Source: Talpa occidentalis (lineage: Eukaryota; Chordata; Mammalia; Eulipotyphla; Talpidae). Taken from it: a DNA stretch of 64,000 bases. The first letter of the stretch is position 1, and each line of letters opens with the position of its first letter. The stretch covers positions 100,318,083-100,382,082 of the forward strand of contig NW_023604861.1 in NCBI RefSeq assembly GCF_014898055.3, written 5' to 3'. Below are positions 1 through 13,986 of this stretch, piece by piece. A program made the translations under genes and the position numbers. The notes under the pieces were generated by a model. That model was not told where the DNA came from, searched no databases, and worked only from the letters and a program-made list of their open reading frames with translations.

Positions 1-95
1 GTCTCTGGTGAATCCTCTCACCCCCGACACCTCTGGCCTGTACCCCAGTTCTGGTATGCATAAATGATTAAATCTTTAAAAAATAAATAAATCTT
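1..95 (+). repeat. tRNA-derived SINE, 3' part (cut by window edge)
   Basis: The SINE body end 'tctctggtgaatcctctcac' is followed by a 'tgcataaat' tail and an A-rich run. It is the older 'tgcataaa' subfamily and lies in an MRPL30 intron. Confidence 0.8.
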
Positions 96-594
96 GGAGA
101 AACAGTTCAAACGTCAGCTCTATGGACCTGTTTCTCATCCTTCATTGTCAGTCATCTGTCTGTACTTTCATAGGTGGTTTGTATGTACTTTTTTAGAATT
201 CTCCTGGTTATTATTGTAACTTATATTGTTTGTTATGTTCGTTCCATCACTTGAATGGGGTGGATGGATGCAGGTCAATACCCAGTTCACATGGGCTTAA
301 TATATTCTCTTGGCCTGTGAATGTTTTAGCATCATCTGGGTGTTCTTGCTTTGCTCTTAAAAATACAAAAAAAAAACCAAAATATATTTTGCCTGCATGA
401 TATTTTTCTTGGAGTATAAAATTCTTAGAGTCCCTCTAGTTGATAATCAGACTGGTAGAAATACTCAATTCACAAATGAAGATTATAGAAAAATTAGTGA
501 TGAGATTATTCTATAGTTGTTTTTTAAGGGGAAAAAAAGAGGTATATAGAAACTGTAAGTTGCAATTTTACCATTTCCATTTCTTCCTTTCTAG
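96..594. other. MRPL30: MRPL30 intron, no other feature seen
   Basis: A+T-rich intronic sequence before the first visible MRPL30 exon. I see no conserved element in it. Confidence 0.6.
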
Positions 595-741
595 GTGTTT
601 CAGCCTTCACCTGAAGATCATGAAAAATATGGTGGGGATCCACAGCACCCTCATAAACTGCATGTTGTTACCAGGATAAAAAGTACAAAAAGACGTCCAT
701 ATTGGGAAAAAGATGTAATAAAGATGCTCGGATTAGAAAAA
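595..741 (+). CDS. MRPL30: MRPL30 coding exon (antepenultimate)
   Basis: Acceptor CTAG at 591-594, donor GT at 742-743. The exon is 147 nt, in phase 0 at both ends, and encodes 49 residues from [10 protein letters not shown] to MLGLEK. Confidence 0.93.
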
Positions 742-1241
742 GTATGCAGCCATTTTAGTCATCTTTAGTGTTGTATCAGTTTGTTTTAAATCTGACACTT
801 TTAAAGTTTAAGGTGTGTTTTTATTGTTTCTTTTGTTTGAATATATTATTTAGTATAATTTATGTGAAAGTTTGATTTAAGCAGCTTAACATTTTACTGG
901 AACATGGAACCATCTGCTTTTGAAATTACCCATAACATTGTTTCCTTTGTTTATAGGCACATACTCCTCAAGTGCATAAGAATATCCCTTCAGTGAATGC
1001 AAAACTGAAAGTAGTTAAGCATTTAATAAGGTTTGTTGTTTGTTATTTCAGCACTTTTAAAAAATGTGCTATCTGGCATAATTCTAAACTCATTTTATTA
1101 TATTGCAGGATCAAGCCCCTCAAGTTGCCACAAGGACTTCCAGCAGAGGAGGACATGGCTAACACATGCCTCAAGAGCACTGGGGAATTAGTAGTGGGCT
1201 GGCAACTAAACCCTCTGGGCCACAAGGCAATCAAGTCCTAA
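595..1241 (+). CDS. MRPL30: MRPL30, mitochondrial ribosomal protein L30 (uL30m), 3' three coding exons (partial)
   Basis: This is a structural protein of the large subunit of the mitochondrial ribosome. Coding exons are 595-741, 957-1030 and 1109-1241; each intron starts GT and ends AG, and the frame stays open across all three (147 nt; 74 nt; 133 nt including the stop). The joined product is 117 aa. It starts [20 protein letters not shown], continues with a basic stretch near [14 protein letters not shown] and ends GHKAIKS before TAA at 1239-1241. I recognise this as the C-terminal three quarters of MRPL30 (about 161 aa in human). The mitochondrial targeting N-terminus and 5' exons lie left of the window. 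No frameshift or early stop is seen, and the introns are present, so this is the real gene and not a retrocopy. It is transcribed toward the - strand LYG2 gene, as in other mammals. Confidence 0.95.
957..1030 (+). CDS. MRPL30: MRPL30 coding exon (penultimate)
   Basis: Acceptor TATAG ends at 956, donor GTTTGT starts at 1031. The exon is 74 nt and encodes [20 protein letters not shown] and then KHLI; the next Arg codon is split by the intron. Confidence 0.93.
1109..1241 (+). CDS. MRPL30: MRPL30 last coding exon with stop
   Basis: Acceptor TTGCAG ends at 1108. The exon completes the split Arg codon and reads [16 protein letters not shown] to the C-terminal GHKAIKS and TAA. The intron before it is only 78 bp. 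Confidence 0.94.
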
Positions 1242-1330
1242 TGCCACAGCAGTTTCAGATTAAAAACTGCAAATCATTTTAATTTAAATATATGAAAAAG
1301 TGTTTTCATTAAAATATATTTTAAATAGTA
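1242..1330 (+). other. MRPL30: MRPL30 probable 3' UTR
   Basis: A+T-rich sequence follows the MRPL30 stop. No AATAAA is seen; ATTAAA variants occur near 1259 and 1308 and could serve as the poly(A) signal. The end is inferred. Confidence 0.4.
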
Positions 1331-1686
1331 GTCATTTTCACTGACTAACCATGATGTGATTCTTCCTTACTATCTAGGTTTTAGTGCTATTTTTTGGTTT
1401 AATTCTTACCCTCCCTCCCTAATAGTTTCACTGCAACATGGATAAGAATGACATTGTTTGAACATCTAGAGTCAGAGGTCATCTTCACAATCATCAACAA
1501 CTTTTTTAAAATAATATTTTCTCATTTAATTGAGTTGAACAAATTCTATGAGTGAATTCTTTAAGTGAATACGGTATTATGTGTTGGAAAAATCCAAAAC
1601 TCATTAGAACATGGTTCCTGTCCTTTAGGAGCTTATAGTCTGTTTTGCTAGATAACAGATTCAGCCAAAGTCATTGAACACTGGAC

Positions 1687-1689
<3 letters not shown>

Positions 1690-1756
<67 letters not shown>
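1690..1756 (+). repeat. (AC)n microsatellite
   Basis: An uninterrupted AC dinucleotide array of about 33 units, downstream of MRPL30. The open frames across it are repeat artefacts. Confidence 0.97.
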
Positions 1757-1758
<2 letters not shown>

Positions 1759-1899
1759 GCTAGGTTTCATTGTATCCTTAGATTTTATACCAAAAAATAG
1801 TATCTGCTTTCTAATTAGCAATCTAATTTGGGCTAAATCATCCAATATTTGTCTTTCCCCTGTTTCATTTCTCTTAACCCTTTCCAATCCCATCTATAT

Positions 1900-2370
1900 C
1901 GTAAAAAAATCTCATCTCTTTTAATAGCTGGGTAGTATTCTATCAGTATATATACCACAGCTTTTTAATCTATTCATCTGCTCTTGGACACTTAGGTTGT
2001 TTCCATAACTTGGCTATTGTGAATAGTGCTGCAATGACTGTAGGAGTAATTTTATATCTTTAGTGTTTTTGCATCTTTCAGCTAGATACCTAGCAGTAGA
2101 ATTTCTGAACATTAAGGTAGATCTATTTTTAACATTTTGAGAAACCTCCACACTGGTTTTTGCAGGGGCTGGACCAATGTACATTCCCAAAGTTTCCCTT
2201 TTCGCCATACCCTTACCAACATTTGTTTGTGGTCTTTATGATAAGGACCATTCTCACAAGTATGAGGTGGTACCTCATTGTGGTTTTGATTTGCATTTTC
2301 CTGTGAGAAGTAATAATGAGCATTGTTTCAAATGCCTGTTGACCATCTGTATGCCAGCACATACTTTTAA
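1900..2370 (-). mobile_element. L1 3'-region fragment (old)
   Basis: On the - strand this reads as the diverged 3' end of L1 ORF2 ('caatagccaagttatggaaa' type motifs, 'tgctaggtatctagctgaaa'). It is truncated at both ends and has no intact frame. Confidence 0.6.
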
Positions 2371-2616
2371 AGCACCATTGTCTTGGCCAAACCACTTTGT
2401 CTACCTGAGCATTGATATGTAAATAAGGTAGGCTTAGCAGAACACCAACAGTATAAAAATCATGGAGAGAAAGGAGATTTCACAATAGAAAATTAAGGCA
2501 TTCAACCCTATACAATATAAGAAATATAGACCCCTATAAGCTGGGAAGAGGGATTACCATACATAGATCAGAACTAGGTGAAGCCCCAGGGACATATCTG
2601 CAAAAGTTAGAATCAG

Positions 2617-2912
2617 GGCCTCCCCAGTGGCACAGCGGTTGAGCACTGGGTTGCGAAGCTGCCCGCGGCCTCTACGGCGCGGGTTCTATCCCTGGCTGCT
2701 CCCCTGCCACCGGAGGGAGGGTCCCACATGGCACGCAGACCTCTCCTGCCGCCCGCTGCTCCCCTCAGCAGTGTACTTCGGTCCTTCTGCCTGCTCTGCT
2801 TCCTGCTCTGGCTCTGGTGAGTTCTCTCACCCTCCCGCGCTTCTCACTGTACCCAGTGCATGTATAAACAAAACAAACAAATAAATAAAACACGCCTCTT
2901 AAAAAAAAAAAA
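2617..2912 (+). repeat. tRNA-derived SINE, young subfamily, full length
   Basis: The head 'ggcctccccagtggcacagc' has A-box and B-box-like motifs, followed by the pyrimidine-rich body and an A tail. It is flanked by the 8-bp target duplication AGAATCAG (2609-2616 and 2913-2920). Confidence 0.92.
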
Positions 2913-3257
2913 AGAATCAGATGGTTTAGACTATTCGGTTTCTATTTTTTTTTTTTTTCACTTTTATTGCTCCAGATGCTCACACTGAGGGTATCCTCAA
3001 GTTATCCTCCAACAAAATTCCCCTACTTTGAGTAAATCCTCCACAGGCATGTCCATTTATGAGAACTACCCCACTCTTCTCGAATCAAATATATTAGAGT
3101 GTACAGTGACCAAGTGTACAGTGACCTATAGAGGCAATATGGACCAACGTTATATATGGGAAAATGAAGTCCTGAGCAATGCAAAAATTGTCCCAAGGTA
3201 CCAGAAAATCAGGCAAAATCAACCAGCTTTTGTGTAGGTGACTATAATATATTCCCT

Positions 3258-3315
3258 TTTTTTAAAAAAAGATTGATTTATTTATGCATAGAAGAGCTGG
3301 AGTGTAGGCCAGAAT
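3258..3315 (-). repeat. SINE 3'-tail fragment
   Basis: Reverse-complement A tail and 'tgcataaataa' end of the older SINE subfamily, about 55 bp; the rest of the element is missing. Confidence 0.55.
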
Positions 3316-3319
3316 ATAT

Positions 3320-6121
3320 TCTTAAAACACTCAATGTCCTCTGAGAGATTGATGGCCAACAAAGAAAAAGGATGAGAATTATAATCATGAAAATTCCAGT
3401 CAGGGAAATAAGTAAAATAGTTTTTAATTTTGTTATTGCTTTGAGAACTATTATAAAATAGGCAGCTGTCCTGCCCACCTCCTACCACACACTTATGAAG
3501 CATGTGTTTTGCATCTATGCAGGTGTGTCTCTTTTTCCTTCTCCCTTTCCTAATAAACCTCTCCTTTTAAAATGTAAAAAAAGAAAGAAAACTTTATAAA
3601 ATAATCTTTCTTCCCCTTAGTGAGTGTTTAGTTTTTAGATACCAAAAAGAAGTGATATTTCAGATATTAGGATATAAGATTAGAGCAATTTATTATTCCT
3701 GAGGGGTCCGCGCACACACAATATATAAAGAAGATTGAAAATAACTGAAAGAATATTGAATGTGGCCACATTTGAGTCTAACATCTTTAAATCATTCTCA
3801 ATAAACCCCTGGGAATCAACTGGAACAGTAGACTGGGATGGTTTTATTATATCTAATTAGTAATTCTAGTAGATTATGGAGAAGCTTGGCAAGGATTCAT
3901 GAGGTTTAATGAGGCTTGTGTACTACTTTCAGATTGTTTTTACTATGTTGCTGGGTCATGGAGAAAAGCAAGCAATGTTGGAAGTATATTCCCAAGGTCC
4001 AGGTATATCTAACCCTTATGAAGCAGATTATGCTGTGATGCTGTGAGTGGTCTTCCCATTTCCAGACACTTCAGGATTTTTAATTGATTTCCACCTGCCA
4101 ATATCTGCATTTCTGTGTCTAAAGCCTCTTCTTGGAACTGCAGAAAAGTGTGCTACCTACTTGCATGATCACATGAGCAAAGAATTAACATATCACCTGC
4201 TCCCAGCAGGTAATAATTCTTAAAAATTGTCCTTTGGGTAGAGTAATTATGAAGTGTGTGTTTTGCACCTTTCCTTAATATTTGCTTGTAGGATTGAGCT
4301 CCAGTGACTATAGTGGTAGCCAGTGTGACACATATTATTGGCAGTCTTTCTTTTCCTGTTTCACCGAGTCACTTCATAGTGGAATTCCCTGTACTTCTCA
4401 AACTACCTGCATTTAAGTCCTTGTCTCAGGTTATGCTTCTTGAGGACCGAACTAAGACATATTGAGTATGGATTCTCCTACAGAACATCTCTTCGTATGC
4501 CAGTCATAAAGAGAATAATAGAGGAATAGGTTCAGAGTATAAACCGATGTGTACTACTTGTTTTTCAAATACTTGGAAATTGCTCATCGGGATGTACCCT
4601 ATTGCTTCAGTAGAGACGCTGAATGGGCTGGATAGATGAGTACATGCTGGGGAAAAGTTCAGGAGAAATCACTTTGGAGCACAGTGATGATCTAAAGCAG
4701 GTAATGGATTGCCTGCATGAAAGGATGATAACCAAAATATTTAATAACTGGTACCAGATGGCCCTCAACCAATCATAAAAGATGTTGGCTTGTATGCTGC
4801 AAGGACTGCCACAGCAGCTGACTGGCCATTTGCTCTGCCCAGTGAAACACAGGGGTACCAGTTCTGCTTGGATCAAGTCTGCAGGCTGTCTTGGGAGGTC
4901 ATTGGCAAAAGAATGGTTTCTCTGGTTTCCTCCAAGGGGACTCAGAGATAGGTAAGTATGATTTTGATTCCTTTTCAGCAAGAGACAAGTGATGGGTAGA
5001 AACATTTTCCAAACATCTCCAAAGGGAGCTAAAGGCCTGGCCAGAACTGCCTGTGTTGGCAGACACTTTGAAAGTTGTACACTCCAACATATTATGTTTT
5101 CTCTCCTGAGTTTAGGATAAAAGCCAAATTACACCATGTTTTCTTCTAGAAAATTATCTCTTTTCCTTTGTGGGTAGTCAGGGCAACAAAAAGACAAAAG
5201 TAGTTAAGAGCTAGATATGTATATGACCTAAATTTAGTCTATAAGAGTCTCCCTCCTGGGACTATGAACATGAAGCAGAGTGAGGAAAGGGTGAGTACTA
5301 ATTCATGTGCTGTGGGGATGCTATGAAGAGGATGGTCTGGTTCCTGCTACTCGGAAACCAGTTTCTCTTCATATTCTTGACCTTTTCCTTGGTTCTGTAA
5401 ACCTTCTAACAGCCTTCCAGTAATTTCCTCTTATTGCTTAAATTCTCCATAATTAGTCATTTTTGCGGGCAACCAGAGCCATAACTAACTCAGGTCCTAT
5501 ATTCTTATCTTCAGCTATGTTTTGTGGGGAGTGGGCCCTTTGAGAGAGTGTCTATTATTATCTACTGAAAATATAAGAAAATAACTCAGTCCCTGGGTTT
5601 TCATCAAACACGAGGAAGAAGGTGGGGAGTTGGTGTGGGCCTGAGGGAAGTAATGCATTTGATCACTACAGAAAGATCAGCTAAAATTCCATCCCTAGCT
5701 TCTCCATTTTCCTACGAGTTGGATGACTTAAGAATCAGGCATTTCTCACTTGCAAAGTCCTAGTGAGAAAGGACAAAGGTTCAGGTCAGGCTCTCTTCTT
5801 ATTAGCAATTCTGTTAAGACAGGGAATAGGAAGGCATTAAATCATGGGCTAAAATGAGGCCCCAAGAACTTGTAGATTTCACTCACCATGATATTAATAA
5901 TTTCTACAAAATAGTTATGCATATGCCTATGCACATTTCATGGAACCATATTGTGAATTGTGTGGATTTTCTTTTCTTGTTTATGGTTATTTGCATTTAA
6001 AAATTAAGGAATGGATTTTCTGTCAAATGAAACCATTCTTTTGCCAGGGTTGGACACAACATATCAAACCCTCAAAAAAGAGGCCATTTGAGCACCTGCT
6101 AACTTGACCCACCCACAGAAT
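3320..6121. other. Intergenic stretch between MRPL30 and LYG2, no gene seen
   Basis: I found no conserved coding exon here. Reading frames up to 132 codons occur (for example 4607-5005 on the - strand) but resemble no family I know. The part nearest 6122 must contain the LYG2 3' UTR. Confidence 0.5.
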
Positions 6122-6240
6122 CTAGAAGCTATGTCTTTTATAGAATTTAGCTCGGGCGAGAAGATCATTGACCAAATCATTGTCTATGTCCATGGGGGTG
6201 ACAATTGCATCAGCTCCTGACTTATAGGCCGAGAGACCAC
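6122..6240 (-). CDS. LYG2: LYG2 last coding exon with stop
   Basis: Acceptor ATTTCAG precedes 6240. The 119-nt exon encodes GLSAYKSGADAIVTPMDIDN through NDLLARAKFYKRHSF and ends in TAG at 6122-6124. No AATAAA was recognised in the first few hundred bases of 3' flank (below 6122). Confidence 0.95.
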
Positions 6241-9200
6241 CTGAAATAAAACACAGTGGTTCAAATTGAAATATTAATTTTCAGCACAAATAAGATATGA
6301 ACATTCCTAGGATGTCAGTTCTCCAGGCAAATCTTCTAAAGCTGGCAGTCCCAGATTCTTTTCCCCTGAAGAGCCCCCACCCCCCGCTCCCCCGCTAAAA
6401 GGAACTGCTATTCCAACAATCACTGAGGAAATACCAGATTGCTTTCCTTCTCTCTCTTTTTTTAAACACCTTTTTCTTGTTGCAAAAGTCAGATTTCCTT
6501 CTTATGCAGCCAGACCTAAAAAAACTAGATCGCCAATAAATTTTCAATCTGCGAATACTTGTAACATTCTCTCAGTCATTCTATAATTCACTTTTATTCA
6601 TTCATCCAATAAGTGTTTTTAAGCATCTGCTATGTTCTAGGGTGAGTATGACACTGAATGCAGGGTGCACAAAGGTACCCAAAACATAGTCATTTCTTCA
6701 TAGTCATTTCTTCATATGCACAATTATGCATATTTTGTACTCTAGAATTTTATTTCAATAGTTATTTTGTGTTTAATATAAATGTGCTCTGCTCTAATGT
6801 CTAGAGAAAAAGACCTCTGGTCTGGATCCCTGCCTTCAAGGACCTTGAAATAGAAAGTAAAAATGGTTCTAAATTAAGGCCCTTTAAAGTGTCAAGAAAG
6901 AAGTATAGGAGGGTCTGTAGAAGGTAGGCCTAATAAGAATTGGTCTGATTGGTTGTGGAGAGAGAAGGAACCAGAGAGCCTAAGAAAACAGGCAGAGATC
7001 TCCACTTGAACGTATCATGGTACCTAAAGCCCTGATGTCTCTGAGAATGCTGAAAGAGGGAAGAAAAGATGTTCAAACAATTCAGTTTCTTGTATATAGA
7101 AGAAAACCTATCAGAGGAAGGCAAACATATTCTTTTAAACTATTGTATTAATTCTCAAGGCATCACTCAATGGATCAATAGCCAGTGAGAGATACAATAG
7201 GAACCCCAACATTTGGCAGATGGGAAAATAGAAGTTGGGGGAGGAAGCAGCTCAGTAGTTCAGAGAGCACAAGCCCAACCTATCGACCACCCCCCTACCC
7301 CACCCCACCCCCATAACTCTGCTAAGATGAATGCTCCCAGGGAGGCGAAGGTACATCAGGCTTTACTGCTCATTTAAACAACGTCTTACAAATATGGCCT
7401 ACCTTTGAGGTGCTGAGCCACATTCCACGTGGGGAATTTTTTCTGGATTGTCTTAATTCTGTCTGTGAGAATCCCAACAGCCTGCAAAAGGTGTTCTTTG
7501 CTGTCCCAGGCACCAACAGGTTTGTAAATTTGTTTATCAAGCTAGAAAATTCGGAAATGTTAGCACGTGGATGAAGCAATACATTTTTTCTGCTGTTCCC
7601 TATATCTCCTCCTTGTGTTCAGGCTCACAAACACTGGTCTCAGCCCCTTTATCCTCACAAAATCAATTCTGTAGTACTTTCTTTGACAGAGAGTCAAAGA
7701 AACAAAGCATGATTTGGGAGAAGTAGAGGTGGCATGGTTTTAGTTAAATACTTTAATATATATTATATATGTCATGTAATATATATATACACATACCTAT
7801 GTACATAAATTTAAAAATTGCTTCAAAATAAATAATTAGCAGCCAAAGTCTAGACATTTACAACCAAAAACAAAATTTATTTCTAACTGGGAAGCCTAAA
7901 AGTCTTAATTTCTTCAGGCAATTTAAAGTAGGGTCTTGAAGCAAATAGCTACAAAATTGGGATCCCTTTTCACCAATTTGCCAAGAGAACAAGTTGGTTC
8001 AAGTAGGACTTAATTATAGTGTTTTAATACACATGCATGAAAATAAGATGCCTACAATAATTCCCTTTATAAAATGTTCTTAATTTAAGTACATTGTGTA
8101 TTATTTCTGCAAATTGTATTTATAAACTCATAAAAACTTTTTTGGAAAATATCTAATCGCTGATAAATCTTGAATGAAATATTGAAGATATATTACAAAT
8201 ATCCCAGTACTATGCTGGATAGGTGTTTTGAAGCCTGGAAGTACTGAATATGGATTTCTAGTTTGGTTGAGCTCTGCAAGGATGAAGTGGGAATGATTGA
8301 AAGCTTCTAAGTACCTGCATCAAGCCAAACTTATGTCCCCTGTGGTCCCAGCCATCTTTAAGGATGGTTCCACCATGGCTTTCTCTGGAGATGATGGCTG
8401 CAATGAGAGCTGGGTCCACACAATACCTCAGTCCAACTTCTTTGATCAGCGTCTGGTAAGGCCTTATGGCCCTCAAATCCATCTCGGCAAACATTTCAGA
8501 ACCACGGATCCCTAAGACAATAGAAAGGAATCTGTTTCTCCAGGAAAAAAGAACTATTTTTCAACGATTATTACATTTTTCATAACATCTGACCCATGCT
8601 CACAACTTGGGACAACCATTCTGTGACTTTCTTTTGATCTCTGATTATATAACCCAGAAATGTCCATAACCTCTGTCAGGTGCCATATCCGCCACCTTCC
8701 TCTTTCTTTTCTTTTCTGCCATATACTAGTGTATTAGGGAGCCTTGTTGGCTAGAAGTCAGCCAACCTACGTTTGAATCTGGTTCTGGAACTCCCTAGAT
8801 TCAGACCCTTGGAAGCCTCTCTATGCTAAGACTTGGTTTTCTAATCTATAAACTGGGGAGGTAGGCTAGATGTGGCCCGAGAGCTTCTTTCAGCTCTGAC
8901 ACTCTACTACTGGGATTCCATCATCAAGAAGACTTTGGAACAGGATAATGGAAGAGAGGAAGTACAAAAAGCAAGAGACTTGCTTAAAATGCTCATGCCA
9001 TAGCATGAAGTAAACACATAACAAACAGATACAAAATGAGAACTTAATATTTATTTAAGCTATCATACCAATACGGAGAAATAAACAAAATTTAAGAGAA
9101 TGTAGCAAGGGAAATGAAAAGCAACAGTTAGGTTGGTCAGGATTCTGCTTTCTAATTTTAAATTTTGATATTATTGCTATAGTAGTGATTATACCTTTTC

Positions 9201-12200
9201 AAAGTTAAGCTACTTCCTAAGAAAGTATCTGGGAAGCCAAATGTTTGCTTTGTTTTCCACTTACCACAGTTAATCAACCTTGTTATATCACAGGTGGCCC
9301 CAGGGGTATCCATGGTCAGGATGTCACCGTAGCAGCCATGGTACAGGCGGGGTTGCAGGAGAGGGTTCATTGAGTGAGTTAAAGGGGACAAGCCCTTGGA
9401 AGTACCTGGGGGGCAGAATGATCACTCACATGAAACCTGTGAGAAAATGTCTCTTGAGCTGCTATACCAAACAATATAAAGTAAAGGCCAAACCATAGAC
9501 TTAGTCCTCTCTAAGATCTTTCCCCAAACTCCATGAGATTGACTCATCAGACAAAACAAAAGATTCCCCCTTTCCCCCTTCACTCCCATCTTTAAAAATT
9601 TGTAGCACAGCACTTAATTCTAAAGGTTATGCAAAGCATTATGAAAATCAGTACTTATGGGTCTAAAAACATTTCTAAAATCTTGATCAAAAATAAAATT
9701 GCCACTAGATTTTTAAACAGGAAACTTGAGAGAAATTTTAAAACACTGCTGACTCAAATACTTCTGGGGCAGTAAACATTTGAAATAACAATTACCTTGG
9801 TTTAGGAGAATAAGAAAGAAGGGTAACATCAACAAAATATTTGTTTCATAACATGCTGCTGTGACATTTATTTTCTATCCAATAAAGCTGGAGATAAAAT
9901 TTATTATCATAAAATTCAAATTAAATCTATTCTTATTTTTAACTTTGTAATTTTGAAGTGACTTTCTAACTCTATTTATTACAAGAGATAAAGAGCTTTT
10001 CTTAAAGTTGGAAAGTTTGTTATAATTGATCTGTGGATTGTTGCCTTGCACCTGAAGGCTACAAATATTTGTTGTAAGAAACTGTATTTGTTAAAATGTT
10101 TGATGAAAAACACTATGTTGTTTCACGTCATGATGTAAGTAATGTTTTTAAATGACAGATGGATTTTACCAATTCTACATGCTTGCCAGATTTTTGCCTC
10201 AAGATCTAGTTCTGATTAACTTGATGGTACAAAGATCATTTAGCATTGGGAAGACAGCTGATGGAATTATTCATTATAAGTATTTATTTTACAAGGTAAA
10301 CAAAGCAAGATTTAAAGATTAGGTTTTTTTAAAGTACATAATTAAAAAAAAAAAACTCAAACACAAAAATAACGTATAAGCAGCTGTCTCCCATCTACAA
10401 ACAGGCAAAAAACGGGATTACAAATGGACCAATAAGCGAAACAGTGAAACTATCAAATAAACTCAATATATTAAGAAAGCCTATGCAGATAATAAAAGGA
10501 GAAGGAACCTGCAAAACTGTTAAGCTTGACTAAGCGGTAGGATTTCAATGTGATGCTAAGAGCTGAAACCATCACATCTGATCTCTATGGCTCTTAGTGT
10601 AGTATCCTGTGCCTATAAAATGTGTAGGAAATACACGTAAAAACTGAGTGAATGAATGGACATAGACATATGTCCCATGACATAGAGCATATGTAAAATT
10701 GAGGTGTGGGGTTTGGAAGTGAAGGTTCATTACCTTTACTACCACCCTGGTCTAAACCACCATTATTGCTCATCTGGATATTATAATTGTCTCCTAACTG
10801 AACTCCCTGCTCCATTCTTGCAATCTAGTCTTCATTCAGCAGCCAGAGTGATCCTGTGGACACATGCCTGGGCCCATAGCCATATAATCTCTTAATCTTC
10901 CAATGGATTCCTCATCCATCATTCAGAGAAATGACCAAGTCCATATTTTAGGTTCTGAGAGCTACCTGACCTGGTCCTCTGCTCATTTTACAATTCTCTT
11001 ATCTCCCATAACATTCTTCTTGTTTATCCTTCCATGGCACATTCCTGTCTTAAGGTCTGTGTATTTGTAGTTCCCTTAGCGTGGAATTCTGTTCCTCCAG
11101 ATATCTACATGGTTTGCTGCCTCTGTATGATTTGCCTTTAGGTCTCTATTTAAATACCATCTTATCAGCAAAAGATTTAAATAGACAGTTCATGGACAAA
11201 AATTATGCTTAAACATGTAAAAAATGCTCAACCACGTTCAAAAAAAGAGAATGCCATATGAAAACACCACTGACATTATTTTTTACTTATTTAATTGGCA
11301 AGAATCCAAAAGTTTGGCCATATACTGTACTCTTCAGGTAAGGTTATAATTAAACAGGCGTTCTCTATACTGTTTTGGAAGGGGATTTTTGCAATAGTTT
11401 GTTGGTTCAGAATTATTGACAATAGCAAAGGACTGGAAATAATGCAGATGTCAAAATATAAGAACTGATTGAACAAGTTCCTATAATGTTATCTGAAGTT
11501 TCAGAACAGTATTTAGAGAATCATACTCTTTGTTTAAGAAGAAGAGAGAATATGACTGTGTGTATATGTACTTTGTTTATATTTTCAAAAGAAACACTGT
11601 AAGTATGGACCAAAACTAATAAAAGGTGCTAATTGTGGGGGAAGATAAGAATTGGGTACAGAAGACAGGGATAGAGGCTAGATTTCTCTAAATCCTTTTT
11701 CTAGCATTTATTTCACATCATATAAATATTGCCATAATTTAAAAAATTTAATCAAATAGAATAAAAGACACCTTAAAAAACACAAATAAACCTAATTCTA
11801 TATCAAATTGAAAACAACACATGAAAGAGAAATATTTCAAGTGATTTTAAAACATGTCAATGTAAATATGGAATACTCACTTGTGCAATACATCCCATGA
11901 ACATAAAGAATCACAAAAAAATCTTAAACTATATTCATAGTATCATTGTTGATTGGTAATACTGTCATAGTTATTTTGAAAGTATTATGAATAAATAAAT
12001 GATTGTGTTAATGTCATTAGGATTTTTAGTGTTAGACAGCAGAAGCACAAATATAAAATCAATATATATTCCTTGTAGTCTTAAATATAAACATGAAATA
12101 CCTGTACAACTCTATAATGATTTTTCTCTTTAAAAAAAAATACTTTTCAGGGGCTTCCCTGGTGGCTCAGGGGTTAAAGTCAGCTCTATCAAGCTATTGC

Positions 12201-13946
12201 CATTCACTGCAGCATGAGTTTGATTCCCTGGCTGGCCAAGGAGCTGACCTACATTGTGCAGCAGACCTCTACTGTCTCGCCTGCTGCTGCCTTCAGCGGT
12301 GTCTTTTGGTGGATCTGCTTGTTTTGCTCCCCACTCCCCACTCTGCACTCTGTCTCTGGTGAATCCTCTCACCACCCGCAACCCTACCCTGGCACCTCTG
12401 GCCTATACCCCAGCTCTTGTATGCATAAATAAATAAATCTTTTTTAAAAAAACATATTTTCCAATTTTCTCCTCTAAAAATCTCTAGAATGAGAACCCCA
12501 TAGCAACAGGGCACCCCTAGCATCCAAATGCCATTTCCTGCTAAGAACAACCAGTGTGCCTCAGGACAAGAATTCAGTCCTGGTATGGGGGGCAGGAAAT
12601 GTTCAAATGCCCCAGAAACTTAAAAAGGAGAAAAACCTATGGGAAACTAACCTTGGCCCAGATGACTACCTACAGCTATTTCTAAGCAGTAGTTTTAATA
12701 TCAGTTAGGCTGAGACTAACACAAAACAGCTTATTATACTATCTCTCCCCCACTTTGTAACAAATAATAAAGTTTTTTCAAAAAGAGGGAATGCCATCAT
12801 GTCTCATTGCTTGTCTCCCATTACCTTACATTGTTTTATTTTTTTATATCCCTCATCACTACCTGATATTTCTTCCTCCCTCCTTCTTCCATCTTTCTCT
12901 CTTTCTCTTTCTCCCCGCCCCTGTGACTAGGACTTTTTTCTACTATATCCGCCTGAGCACCTAGAATAATGTCATAGAATAGACATTCAATAAATATTTA
13001 TTGAATGTATAAATGAAAGGAAGAAAGAATGAATGAGAAGGAAAGGGATTATTGAAATTATTTGGATCAATTTTTCATGTATCAACAACTTCTCTATCCT
13101 CTTGCTGGAAAGGCAGCCTTTGCTATACTCAATATATTGCCCACAGACCAAGTGATCAGGAGTACCTGCTAAAAATGCATATCTCTAGGTTCCACATACT
13201 AGGTCTATTGAACCAGAATTGTTAGGTATAAAGGCAAACAACATGCACTTTAACCAGCATTCTCAACCCACACAATCTTGAGTTTGGGAACCACAGTTCT
13301 AAGAGGTTAGAAATATGATCATGGACCTTATGCTACCTGCATTGACATCGTAAACACACAAATACTTCTTAATTATAGATACCTTTCAGTTAAACACAGC
13401 TAGTATGGTAGCTCATAATTAGTCCACTGACTACATAACTCTGTTCCCACCTGGCAATTAAAGAAGGAATAAAAATTTCAAACTGTTCTCATGTCTTTAG
13501 CAATACATATCTGCAAATTATCACTTTTCAGTGGTCTTGCTTTGCAAATTTAGAATTAAATATTTTAGAATCACTTTCCTCTCAATCATTGCTCTGTTAA
13601 TAGACAACTTGAATACTGTTTATGATGGCTTTTCATTTTTTTAGGCCCACGTTTTGCTCTTTTCTTACTTAAAGTCCCTTATCATCACTCCAGTCCACCA
13701 CTCTAACCTCAGAATTCCCCTCTTCTATTCAAGTCAGGCTAATCTTCTTACCGTATCCCAAAACTTTCATGCATTTCTACCTCTGTGTCTTTGTACAGTC
13801 ATCCTTTCCAACCAGCAGGCTCTCCACTTCTCTTATTGAAACACCAAGCATTTTCAATCATCAGGTCTCCCCTAAAAGTCTTTCTGGTCTCATCATCCTG
13901 ACTAGATGTGAACGCTTCCTCCTTAACTCCCAGATTAGTGTGTATG

Positions 13947-13986
<40 letters not shown>

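Noticed and set aside
4607..5005. 132-codon frame on the - strand between MRPL30 and LYG2
   Set aside because: No family resemblance and no conserved exon borders; within the expected range for chance.
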